64,000 nucleotides of DNA from an uncultured Collinsella sp. (GTDB lineage: Bacteria; Actinomycetota; Coriobacteriia; Coriobacteriales; Coriobacteriaceae), in the NCBI GenBank assembly GCA_905197665.1, contig CAJJZP010000003.1, positions 62,001 to 126,000 on the forward strand, given 5' to 3'. The translations under genes were made by a program, and so were the position numbers. Position 1 is the stretch's first letter. Every line of letters starts with the position of its first letter. Positions 43,344 through 51,248 of the stretch are shown one piece after another. The notes below the pieces were generated by a model. It worked only from the letters and a program-made list of their open reading frames with translations, was not told the DNA's origin and did no database searches.

Positions 43344-44696
43344 ATGGCAGACGAGCGTTCTGTTGGTGAGCTGCTCGACGAGCTGTTTGGCTTTGAGTCG
43401 GTGGCCAAGCGGCAGACGGCGCTTGAGCAGTACGATCGCGGGGAGTTGGTGCGCAATGCGCGCTCCCGCGAGCTGCTGGGCGTGCTTAGGGGCGTCGAGG
43501 CTGCCGAGCACGCTGCGCGCGAGTCTGCCGTGCGGGCTGTTGACGGGTATGTTCGCCGTGTTGAGGGCGCTGCGCTTGCACGCGCTCGTAAGCAGGCAGG
43601 TGTTGTGGGCCCGCTGCAGATGGAGCGCCGCTATGCTGCCTTTTTGCGCATGGAGGACAAGGCCGAGCTGTTGACCCGTCTGGAGCAGACACTTGCGTTT
43701 ATCGAGGTAAAGCTGCGCGCCAATACGGCGGACAGGGTTCGTGCGGCATACGATGCCGCGGAGGCTTTGGTGTTGCGGGGCGTGGCGCGCCTGAGTGACG
43801 TGCGCGTTGTGGATGCCGTGCCCCTGGATGCCGATCTGCTATGCACGCAGTTGGAGCAACTGCGTTGCGCCGCCGACGCAACGGACCTTGCCGGCATGAT
43901 TACGGCGACGTTTGAGTCCGAGCTGAGCGCGACCGGACCGCAGGGTGTTGACGAGCTTGCTGGTGGTGTTGCCGGCGACGTAGCACTGAAGCGCGAGCTG
44001 ACTAACGTGCGCGGCGCTGCGCAGCGAGCGCGCTTGGCAGCCCAAGCGTACCGGGCCGAACGCGCTGCCCGCGTTGCAGGGAGCACGGTGGAGCCGGTAT
44101 CGTTGCCGGGGCTTGTTTGCATTACGTGCGAGACGGGGTGCGATGCCGGGGAGCTTGCCGAGTTGCTCGCTCAGGTTAAGAAGTCGTTTGAGACCTATAG
44201 GCGCGTTGTTGCCGACGGTGGGTTGTTCCGTGCCTTTGGCGCTGGTTCGCTGCACGGGATTTGCCGCGGCAGTAGTTATTTCGACTACGATGATCGGTTT
44301 GACGAAGACGTGTTGGTGGGTGAGTACGATGGTGTTACCAGGCATAATGTTCGGCGCGAGGTTGCGATTCCCGAGCTTGTGGACGAGGCTTCGGCCGACG
44401 GCGGCGACTCTCTCGAAGTTGCCGTGGCGCGCATGCGCGAGTTTAACGGACGGCGCTATGATGGAGTGCTGGACGAGGATCCTGCGCGCCATGTGAATGC
44501 GTTTTGGTATGGACTCAAAAAGCTCAGCCAGTATTGCGAGGCCGCTGTGCGTGTGGATGAGCGCGCTTGGGATTGCTTTATCGATAAGGTTCAGTTTGCC
44601 TATGACGAGCCCGCGGGGCGCTTGGCCACGCAGATGGACGACAAACAGGTTGCGGCTTTCGTTGCAGCCGTGAATGTGCTCGGCGCTGCTGAGTAG
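43344..44696 (+). CDS. Unknown protein downstream of brxL
   Basis: This 450-aa protein is not recognised. The first two-thirds is Ala/Arg/Glu-rich and probably helical (AEHAARESAVRAVDGYVRRVEGAALARARKQ). The last third has more distinctive blocks: LPGLVCITCETGCDAGELAELL, GICRGSSYFDYDDRFDEDVLVGEYDG and NAFWYGLKKLSQYCEAAVRV. No membrane segments are seen. ATG 43344 follows AAGGAGG, 73 bp after brxL, on the same strand with no terminator between. I infer it is the next gene of the BREX operon, but no BREX family I know matches it. Confidence 0.7.
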   Translation: MADERSVGELLDELFGFESVAKRQTALEQYDRGELVRNARSRELLGVLRGVEAAEHAARESAVRAVDGYVRRVEGAALARARKQAGVVGPLQMERRYAAFLRMEDKAELLTRLEQTLAFIEVKLRANTADRVRAAYDAAEALVLRGVARLSDVRVVDAVPLDADLLCTQLEQLRCAADATDLAGMITATFESELSATGPQGVDELAGGVAGDVALKRELTNVRGAAQRARLAAQAYRAERAARVAGSTVEPVSLPGLVCITCETGCDAGELAELLAQVKKSFETYRRVVADGGLFRAFGAGSLHGICRGSSYFDYDDRFDEDVLVGEYDGVTRHNVRREVAIPELVDEASADGGDSLEVAVARMREFNGRRYDGVLDEDPARHVNAFWYGLKKLSQYCEAAVRVDERAWDCFIDKVQFAYDEPAGRLATQMDDKQVAAFVAAVNVLGAAE

Positions 44697-44723
44697 GGGC
44701 CTGATCCGGTAGGGGGTTTCACC

Positions 44724-44915
44724 ATGAAGATCGATGTTGATGTTGACCAGCTGCGCGAGAGTTTACTCGACCGTGCGGGGAGTGCAGCCGGCGTGGGCTT
44801 TCCAGTCGCTATGCTCGACGTAATGGATATCGAGGACGAGTCGCCCCAAGAGCTCCTAGCCCGAGCCGAACGCGAAGGCCTCGACCTCCGCGATTTTGCC
44901 GTTGACGATGACTAG
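44724..44915 (+). CDS. Small acidic protein, unknown
   Basis: This 63-aa acidic protein (MKIDVDVDQLRESLL... ending LRDFAVDDD) has no recognised domain. ATG follows gtaggggg at good spacing, 27 bp after the 450-aa gene, suggesting the two are a pair at the end of the BREX operon. Codon use is like the neighbours. It might be a small partner or inhibitor protein, but this is a guess. Confidence 0.6.
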   Translation: MKIDVDVDQLRESLLDRAGSAAGVGFPVAMLDVMDIEDESPQELLARAEREGLDLRDFAVDDD

Positions 44916-44929
44916 GAATGTGACAAGGG

Positions 44930-45207
44930 TAGCTAATTTGGGACGGGCGTCTGCACCCACAGCTGCTCAAAATGCACGATAAGCCGTCGCAATGGAGTCT
45001 AATGAGTTCGCGACAGTTCTATTTTGACTGCACGCTGGCTAAGTGAGTAGGCTTTATTGCAAATCCTGAGCACACGACAAATTCGCTTCAACAAACCCGC
45101 AGGTCACAGAGTTGTGCTTTGGTGACGTGGTCGGCGATTCGGCAAAAGTCTACTCACTTAGTTTTGCGAGACGCAAATTGCCCGCAATGTAGCTAATTTG
45201 GGACGGG
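44930..45207. repeat. Large non-coding repeat, copy A
   Basis: The element is bounded by two direct copies of gtagctaatttgggacggg (44929-44947 and 45189-45207). Inside are a degenerate hairpin (gccgtcgcaa...gttcgcgac, about 44984-45013) and an inverted repeat, ctaagtgagtaggcttt (45039-45055) with aaaagtctactcacttag (45144-45161). It aligns with copy B at 48952-49246 over most of its second half (cttcaacaaa-cccgcaggtcac, ggcaaaagtctactcactta). Confidence 0.8.
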
Positions 45208-45272
45208 GGTCTTTTAGCTACCTGTACCTCCCCTAGAGGCTAGGTAGGAATTGCGGCAACGTTACGCATAAA
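45208..45272. other. Short spacer before the DUF3800 terminator
   Basis: No feature is recognised here apart from a weak agctacctgtacctcccc stretch. Confidence 0.4.
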
Positions 45273-45340
45273 AAATGCCGGGGGGATCCCCCGGCCCTTG
45301 ACTGCCCTCCATAAAGGAACGCAATCCATTTATACCATGG
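45273..45340 (-). terminator. Terminator repeat at the end of the DUF3800 gene
   Basis: gccggggggatcccccggc preceded by a run of six A is a strong terminator read on the minus strand. The following sequence, including tttataccatg, resembles that at 46056-46125, so this is one of two direct-repeat flanks of the DUF3800 gene. Confidence 0.75.
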
Positions 45341-45360
45341 TTGCGATAAGAACGGCTGGC

Positions 45361-46038
45361 TCACTCGATTCTCTTTTTCCTCAGCTTCTTGACGAAGTTC
45401 TTTTTGAATGGGGCAATCGAGCCGAAGAATTCCGTGTCTGTTTTGGTCGCTGTCCCATTCTGGAATTTAAGGAGCGTGAGCTCAATTCCGCAAATATAGT
45501 CGGCGACCTGGGAGAGTCGGTATGTCTTGGGCGAAGCGTCGCGATATACCGTGGCCTTTTGGGAAATGGCCTTCTCGATGGCACCATGAAGTGCTCGCGT
45601 TACAACGCTTTGGCCTCCGTCGTAGTAGATCTTAACGTGGTCAAAGCTCTGTATATACGCCAAGTGATCTCTGAGAAATATTGTTACGTCGCGCTCGATC
45701 TTTGCGGAGAGCTTTTGCGGTTCGTAAAGGCCCTGTTTCTTATCGTAGATGAAGGGCTGATAGGTGATGGGGGAGCGGTCTACAAACTGGCGGAATAGGC
45801 TGAGCTGTTTCTTTCTGTTGCGAATGTTGACCCATTGATAATCATCGTGACCAGTGAGAAGGGGCCCAAAATGAAATGGCATAATATCGAGCTCGCAGTC
45901 TTTAACGTTGCGCTCGTATGCGGCGATATTTGCATTTAGCTCTATTGCCTGCTCATGAAAAACAAGGGTAACGATGTAGTAGCGAGATACGGGACCCGCG
46001 TCACCAGATTCGTCGATAAAGATCGACAGTTCCGTCAT
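45361..46038 (-). CDS. DUF3800 domain protein
   Basis: This 225-aa protein starts MTELSIFIDESGDAG, the hallmark IDESGD block of DUF3800. It continues with a YYIVTLVF strand and ends with KTYRLSQVADYICGIELTLLK, also typical (a conserved Asp in QVADYI). The fold resembles RNase H-like enzymes, and members are common in defence islands and mobile elements, but activity is not known. ATG 46038 follows GGAGGTCACC. The gene is AT-richer than its surroundings and is bracketed by similar terminator repeats, suggesting acquisition as a unit. Confidence 0.85.
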   Translation of the reverse strand: MTELSIFIDESGDAGPVSRYYIVTLVFHEQAIELNANIAAYERNVKDCELDIMPFHFGPLLTGHDDYQWVNIRNRKKQLSLFRQFVDRSPITYQPFIYDKKQGLYEPQKLSAKIERDVTIFLRDHLAYIQSFDHVKIYYDGGQSVVTRALHGAIEKAISQKATVYRDASPKTYRLSQVADYICGIELTLLKFQNGTATKTDTEFFGSIAPFKKNFVKKLRKKRIE

Positions 46039-46050
46039 GAGGTGACCTCC

Positions 46051-46130
46051 AATTACGCAAAAAAAATGCCGGGGGGAAGCCCCCGGCTCTTGGAGGTCCC
46101 TCTATTCGAGGGTACCAACCCTTTTATACC
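46051..46130 (-). terminator. Terminator repeat upstream of the DUF3800 gene
   Basis: gccggggggaagcccccggc next to a run of seven A mirrors the terminator at 45273. Both are followed by a short hairpin-poor stretch and tttataccac/tttataccat. A further small stem, gaggtccctctattcgaggg, is present. Confidence 0.7.
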
Positions 46131-46243
46131 ACGAGACGAGGAGTCTATTCAAGTAGAAATTATAATAAGCAAACACATGTTCGTCAATCTACCTGCGGGT
46201 ATAGGAATACAAGGAGGGGCTGGGGTAGCTGTGCCTCTGGCCC

Positions 46244-47845
46244 CTATGACGCCAGTGTGGCGATGACAGCTTCGTCGCCGGCGTGGACTTGGGTGTTGCC
46301 GTCGGGGATGATCGTTTGGCCTTCGCGCTTGAGCATCACCACGATAAACGGGTGCTTGCCCTGCGGCACGTCGCGCAGGCGCTGACCGGCCAGGCGACCG
46401 TGGGGCGTCACGGTGACCTCGCGCAGCGTAACCTCGGCACGCTCTTCAAACGTTGGCGCGGCCATAACCAGAAGGTCGCCTTCTTCAATTACGGTGTCGC
46501 CGTTGGGCAGCACGGGGTGTGCGCCGTCACGCAGCACCAGGACCACGAGCATGTCGGTGGCGCTGCCAATATCGGCGAGCGGGCGTCCTGCAAACGGATG
46601 TCCAGCGCCCACCTTGAGCTTTACAAACGACATGCCGTCTTCGTCGCGATAGTCGTTAAAGGTGCGGCGTACGTCGCCGGTCGCATCGATCATATCGAGC
46701 TTCTTCGCCACCGCCGGCAGCAGCGAGCCCTGCACCACAATGCTCGACACGGCAATCACAAACACCAGGTCAAATAGGTCGTGTCCGCCGGGAACACCTG
46801 CCACCACGGCAAAGAGACTAAAGACGACCGAAGCTGCTCCGCGCAGACCCGCCCAGCTTACGAGCGCGACCTGGCGGGGGTTCGTCTTAAAGGGCGCCAG
46901 GAGCATGCCGACGGCGATGGGACGGCTCGCAAAGAGCATAAACGCCATGAGCGCCAGGCCCGGCAGCAGCATTTGCGGCAGGCGGGCGGGCGTCACGAGC
47001 AGGCCGAGCAAGAAGAAGATCGTCATCTCGGCCATCTCGGTGAGGGTGTCAAAGAAGTGCGCCAGCTCGACCTTGCCGGTGATGTCGCTCGCGCCCAGCA
47101 CAATGCCGGCCAGGTACACGGCCAAAAAGCCGTTGCCGCCCAGGTAGCTCGGCAGCGCGTAGGCGACGATTGCCACGGCGAACAAAAAGATGGTCTGCGC
47201 GCCCTCGGCTGTTGCGCGTGCGCGTTCAATCAGGTGGCCCGCCGCCCAGCCGATGGCAAGGCCCAGGCCCACGCCCAGGATAATCTGCTTGGCCAGCAGT
47301 GTGGGAATGTTGATGTCACCGCCGGCTGCGAGTGTGGCGAGCACGGCGGTGAGCATGTAGGCGACGGGGTCGTTGGAGCCCGATTCGACCTCGAGCAGCG
47401 AGTCGGTGCCGCCCCTCAGCGAAAGGCTGTGCTCGCGCAGAACGCTAAAGACGCTGGCCGCGTCGGTGGACGCCACAACCGATCCCAGCAGCAGGCCGCC
47501 GATCCAGTCGAAGCCCAGTACAAAGTGCGCGAACACGCCGGTAATGCCGGCAGTGATGACGACGCCGAGCGTGCTCAGCAGCACCGCAGGCGCGGCGACG
47601 GGCTTGGCACGGTCGATGTTGGTGTTAAAACCGCCGTAGAACATGATGAACAGCAGCGCCGTGCTGCAGACGGTTTCGGTGAGCGCGTAGTCGCTAAAGT
47701 CGATGTGAGCCGGGCCGTTGACGCCCAACAGCATGCCGAGCGCGATAAAGATGAGCAGGGTGGGGAAGGGGAGTTTTTTGCCGACGGGCTTGATGGTCAG
47801 GCACAGAATAATAACGAGGCCGATAAAGAGAAGGATCTGGTTCAT
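46244..47845 (-). CDS. Potassium/proton antiporter of the CPA1 family (CvrA/NhaP2-like)
   Basis: This 533-aa protein has about 12 membrane segments, with the ion-site block GSVVASTDAASVFSVLRE and a neighbouring SNDPVAYMLTAVL. A cytosolic part follows with an RCK_C/TrkA-C domain (MSFVKLKVGAGHPFAGRPLADI) and a second repeat (GRLAGQRLRDVPQGKHPFIVVMLKREGQTIIPDGNTQVHAGDEAVI). This is the layout of CvrA/NhaP2, which exchange K+ (or Na+) for H+ and are gated by nucleotides. It is monocistronic. A small probable terminator lies in 46140-46243. Confidence 0.9.
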   Translation of the reverse strand: MNQILLFIGLVIILCLTIKPVGKKLPFPTLLIFIALGMLLGVNGPAHIDFSDYALTETVCSTALLFIMFYGGFNTNIDRAKPVAAPAVLLSTLGVVITAGITGVFAHFVLGFDWIGGLLLGSVVASTDAASVFSVLREHSLSLRGGTDSLLEVESGSNDPVAYMLTAVLATLAAGGDINIPTLLAKQIILGVGLGLAIGWAAGHLIERARATAEGAQTIFLFAVAIVAYALPSYLGGNGFLAVYLAGIVLGASDITGKVELAHFFDTLTEMAEMTIFFLLGLLVTPARLPQMLLPGLALMAFMLFASRPIAVGMLLAPFKTNPRQVALVSWAGLRGAASVVFSLFAVVAGVPGGHDLFDLVFVIAVSSIVVQGSLLPAVAKKLDMIDATGDVRRTFNDYRDEDGMSFVKLKVGAGHPFAGRPLADIGSATDMLVVLVLRDGAHPVLPNGDTVIEEGDLLVMAAPTFEERAEVTLREVTVTPHGRLAGQRLRDVPQGKHPFIVVMLKREGQTIIPDGNTQVHAGDEAVIATLAS

Positions 47846-48098
47846 GGATGGTGTCCGCTCCTGGGTGGTTGGCGTGGCACGGTCAGTTGTCTGCGGTTAT
47901 TTGTACCCAAAGATGGTGGGTTTATGGGGTTAGATTGCGGGCGTGCGCGATATCGTCATAGACGGCTGCCGTCTTTGCCTCTGCTCGGAAACCCTTTCCA
48001 GCTTTATTGCAACGGAGTACAATGGGTAACGTTTAAGTTCAACTTGAAGTTTTAGTTGCGGCACCGGGCTTCGGCCGCAATGCAAGGAGAGGCGTACC

Positions 48099-48938
48099 AT
48101 GGCGATCTATGTGACATCTGATGCTCACGGGCACGTGCGTGCGCTTGACGAGGCCCTGTCTAAGATCTCGTTGACGTCCGACGACACGCTGTACGTGCTG
48201 GGCGACATGATTGATCGCGGGCCCGATCCGGTCGGCGTTATTAAGCTCGTGCGCTCGCTGCCTAACGCCCGCGTTCTCAAGGGCAATCACGAGCAGATCA
48301 TGCTCGATGCCATCATTGGCCAGGATCCGCTCGATGCCGAGACCTGGGATATCAACGGTGGCTGGACGACGCGCGAGCAGCTCAACGACATGGAATTTGA
48401 GGCATACGAGGAGCTCGTGCGATGGATGGCCGCGCTGCCGCTCTACGCGGTGGTCGAGACCGAGGAGCGCCCGTATCTGCTGGTACATGCTGGAATCGAG
48501 ATGAAGGCGGCGCGCGCGTTTTTACTTGAGCATGGCGTCGATTGTGCCGATGGCGTCGGAGCGGTGGGTGCCGATCGCGAGCTGCTGCAGCAGATGCTCG
48601 CGGTGCAGTCGTCCGATGACCTGCTGTGGATTCGTCACGGCTATTGGGATGCGCCGACGGGACTGCTTTCTGCCGAGGGCGAGGGCCCGGTCGTGGTGAG
48701 CGGCCACACGCCCACGGTGTCGCTTGGGCGCTATTGCGAGGTTGGCGGCCTGGCGGGGCTCGATGAGGAGTCGGGCCGCGGGCAGATTGTGCGCCTGGGT
48801 GGCGAGGATACCGCCGGCGTGCCCGATCGCATCGATATCGACTGCGCCGCCGCCACCGGCTCCGAGTTCGGCCGCGTCGGTATCCTGCGCCTTGATGACG
48901 GCGCCGAGTTCTATGCGAACATCAACCCAGGCGAATAA
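48099..48938 (+). CDS. Metallophosphoesterase (Ser/Thr phosphatase/ApaH-like)
   Basis: This 279-aa calcineurin-like phosphatase has YVTSDAHGHVRAL (Asp/His metal ligands), YVLGDMIDRGPDP, VLKGNHEQIML and VVSGHTPTVSLGRY. It matches PrpA/PrpE-type protein phosphatases or ApaH-like dinucleotide phosphatases; the substrate is uncertain. The start follows AAGGAGAGGC. It lies divergent from the antiporter gene across a 253-bp spacer (47846-48098) with no other feature recognised. Confidence 0.85.
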   Translation: MAIYVTSDAHGHVRALDEALSKISLTSDDTLYVLGDMIDRGPDPVGVIKLVRSLPNARVLKGNHEQIMLDAIIGQDPLDAETWDINGGWTTREQLNDMEFEAYEELVRWMAALPLYAVVETEERPYLLVHAGIEMKAARAFLLEHGVDCADGVGAVGADRELLQQMLAVQSSDDLLWIRHGYWDAPTGLLSAEGEGPVVVSGHTPTVSLGRYCEVGGLAGLDEESGRGQIVRLGGEDTAGVPDRIDIDCAAATGSEFGRVGILRLDDGAEFYANINPGE

Positions 48939-48951
48939 TCGGTGCAAAGGG

Positions 48952-49260
48952 TAGCTAATTTGGGACGGAGCTTTTTTGACTACTTTCGGAGAATAGCGCC
49001 TTCTTGCTCGGTAAGCGCTAGAAATGAGGAGCGTCTGCGTCCTCGGCAGTGCGAAAATGCTCGAAAAACCATCGCAACGGAGTCAAACGACGTTGCGACG
49101 GTTCTTTTTTGGCTGCCCGCTGGCTAAGTGAGTAGACTTTTTTGGAAATGCCGAGCAGCCGGCAAATTTGCCTCAACAAAACCGCAGGTCACTGACTTGT
49201 GTTTTGCCGGTGTGGTCAGGGATTCGGCAAAAGTCTACTCACTTAGTTTTGCGTGTCACA
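48952..49260. repeat. Large non-coding repeat, copy B
   Basis: It starts with gtagctaatttgggacgg as copy A does. It contains a strong hairpin (accatcgcaacg/cgttgcgacggt followed by tctttttt, about 49066-49110, terminator-like on the plus strand) and the inverted repeat ctaagtgagtagactttt (49124-49141) with aaaagtctactcacttag (49229-49246). The second half is closely similar to copy A at 44930-45207. It sits just after the metallophosphatase gene. Confidence 0.8.
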
Positions 49261-49294
49261 AATCGTCCGCAACGAGACCCCCCCATTGCGCCAA

Positions 49295-50869
49295 TTAGGC
49301 GCCGTACGGGTTGCGGTCGCGCTCGATGCGTTGGCGGATGTGGGCGTATTCGATAATCAGCAGCACCAGGAGTAGGGCCATGATGGCTAGGTAGCTCACC
49401 ACGGCGCCCATCAGACCCAGCAGGTTGATCAGGATCACCGGCAGCACTACGCTTACGGCGAAGCAGATCAGGTAGATTTTGGTGACGTCGCCGGCATGGC
49501 GCAGCACCGTGATGATGGCGTAGATAAAGTCGATGGCCGCGGTGACGCCGCCGGCGACAACCATCAGCAGTGCCAGCGTGCGGTAGCGCTCAAAATTGAG
49601 GCCGTACATGAAGCTCATGAGGGGAATACCGGGACCTGCCATAAATGCGGCGCACACGCTGGTGATGACCACGATCAGTGCCATAACGGCAACAATAATC
49701 AGGTCAAAGCGGCGACGCTTGCGCGGATTCGTCCAAATGCTCGACAGACGCAGAAGCTGCGGTTTATAGACAAATCCGATGCTCAACAAAATGGCCTGCG
49801 CTGGAAAGAACAGGGCATTAAAGTACAGCTGATATTTGTATGCCAGCGTGCCTTCCATCACAAACTTGGGCATGCTCTCAATAAGGTTGAACAGGAACAG
49901 TGCACCAAAGAGCGGGGCGCACTGGACAAACAGGTGGCCGACCTCGCGCAGGCTCACGTGGCGCGATTTTTCGGTCTCGAGCAGGGCAAGCGGCGCGGTG
50001 ACCAGCACGAGCGAGGCGATGGCGGTGACACCCATGGCCATGGCCGCGATGGGCATACTGCGCGTGAGGAACAGCGCCACGCTAAAGACCGCGATGACGC
50101 CGACGGATCGTAGCGTTTGGCTCATGCCGGCCAGGTAGAGTTTGTCGGCCTGCTGCAGGCGGCCCTCGTACACGTCGGCAATGCCGTCGATCACCTTATA
50201 CAGGTAGACGCCCAGGCCGATTGTGGCCATCTGCGCATCGTAGCCGCGGGCGCTGCTGTATACCAGGCCGCATGCCAGCGCGAGCGCTCCGCAGATCAAG
50301 CGGTTGAGCTGGTAAGAGGCAAAGGACGTCTTTTCGTCGATATCCGAGACCTGGAAATTGCGCACGCCGTAGTTGCACGCGATCATGATGAGCGTGCCGG
50401 TGACAAAGGCGATGGAGAATTTGCCAGCCTCCTCGGCGCCCACGAGCTGTGTGGACACGATGGTGAGCAACGGAAACGCCATGCCCCACACGGCGGTGCC
50501 CAGGGTATTCCAAAGGTAGTCGCGACGGGTGGCGTGATCTTCGTACTCGGCTTCTTGCGTGGAGAAGCCGCCGCCGTAGACGGCTCCGAGCAGGCGGTTC
50601 CACCAGGCATTGACCATGCGGTGGATGGGGCCGGGCTGGCGATCGCGCTCGCGGCGACGGCGTGTGGCCTGGCTGCTGTCGGGACCGCCGGCGTTACGCT
50701 GGCTTAGCTCTTGGATTCGTGCGAGCTCCTCGGCGGTGTGCGATGCGGGGAACAGGCCGTTCTCGATGCGTCCGCCCTGCCCGTGCGCCCCGTCCGATAC
50801 GGTGGGGTCGGCGACGCCATTGCGGCGGGCGATGGCGCGGCGAATGCTATCGATGGGCGTGATGCTCAA
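49295..50869 (-). CDS. Polysaccharide-flippase-like membrane protein
   Basis: This 524-aa protein has a polar N-terminal region of about 110 residues (Arg-rich, RRRRERDRQPGP) followed by about 12 membrane segments, starting TLGTAVWGMAFPLLTIVSTQL. The general layout is like Wzx/MurJ-type or MATE-like flippases (oligosaccharidyl-lipid export), but no decisive motif is seen. The start is TTG 50869 after AGAAAGGA; the frame extends further upstream to 51187, but that part crosses repeats and is unlikely to be translated. No glycosyltransferase cluster surrounds it. Confidence 0.65.
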   Translation of the reverse strand: MSITPIDSIRRAIARRNGVADPTVSDGAHGQGGRIENGLFPASHTAEELARIQELSQRNAGGPDSSQATRRRRERDRQPGPIHRMVNAWWNRLLGAVYGGGFSTQEAEYEDHATRRDYLWNTLGTAVWGMAFPLLTIVSTQLVGAEEAGKFSIAFVTGTLIMIACNYGVRNFQVSDIDEKTSFASYQLNRLICGALALACGLVYSSARGYDAQMATIGLGVYLYKVIDGIADVYEGRLQQADKLYLAGMSQTLRSVGVIAVFSVALFLTRSMPIAAMAMGVTAIASLVLVTAPLALLETEKSRHVSLREVGHLFVQCAPLFGALFLFNLIESMPKFVMEGTLAYKYQLYFNALFFPAQAILLSIGFVYKPQLLRLSSIWTNPRKRRRFDLIIVAVMALIVVITSVCAAFMAGPGIPLMSFMYGLNFERYRTLALLMVVAGGVTAAIDFIYAIITVLRHAGDVTKIYLICFAVSVVLPVILINLLGLMGAVVSYLAIMALLLVLLIIEYAHIRQRIERDRNPYGA

Positions 50870-50971
50870 AGCGGAGTCCTTTCTATTGCTGCGCTCTAGT
50901 ATAGACGCGACGGTGTTCGTTCGTGTTTTTGAACAGGTTGTTCGATAATTTCGGCGGCGCCATTCAGTAGA

Positions 50972-51110
50972 CGGCATTTGGGGACGTTCCTTATGTGCCG
51001 GCACTTTGGGAACGTCCCTAAGTGCCGGCATCCGGGGACGCTCCTTGGTTGTTGCCTGTTCAAGAGTGTCCCCAACGATTAGTCGTTTAAAAACGTCCCC
51101 AATGACTAGG
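50972..51110. repeat. TGCCGGCA/GGGGAC repeat cluster 2
   Basis: About five units of the kind gtgccggcattTggggacgttcctt are present, some inverted (gggaacgtccct, aaaacgtccccaatg). This is the largest cluster of this family in the window, in the divergent spacer between the flippase-like gene and pckA. Confidence 0.7.
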
Positions 51111-51248
51111 CCGCTTGCCTGCGATTTTTGACCGTTGGGCGGGCGCTTCGCCGTTGCCGCAAAAACGTTTTTGCATATCGGGTACAACGGGCTTTACGTG
51201 AGTAAAGTGCGCGCCTCGTCCACGTGTCGCGCTTTTAAAGGAGGCCCC

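Noticed and set aside
44930..45207. CRISPR array
   Set aside because: Only a few repeat words at irregular spacing. No regular repeat-spacer pattern or cas gene is seen anywhere in the window.
45298..45798. 166-codon plus-strand frame within the DUF3800 gene
   Set aside because: The minus strand carries the IDESGD block and a good ribosome binding site; the plus frame has neither.
49295..51187. Extended 630-aa version of the flippase-like protein
   Set aside because: The extra N-terminal part would be read from the repeat cluster at 50972-51110. A TTG at 50869 with AGAAAGGA is a better start.
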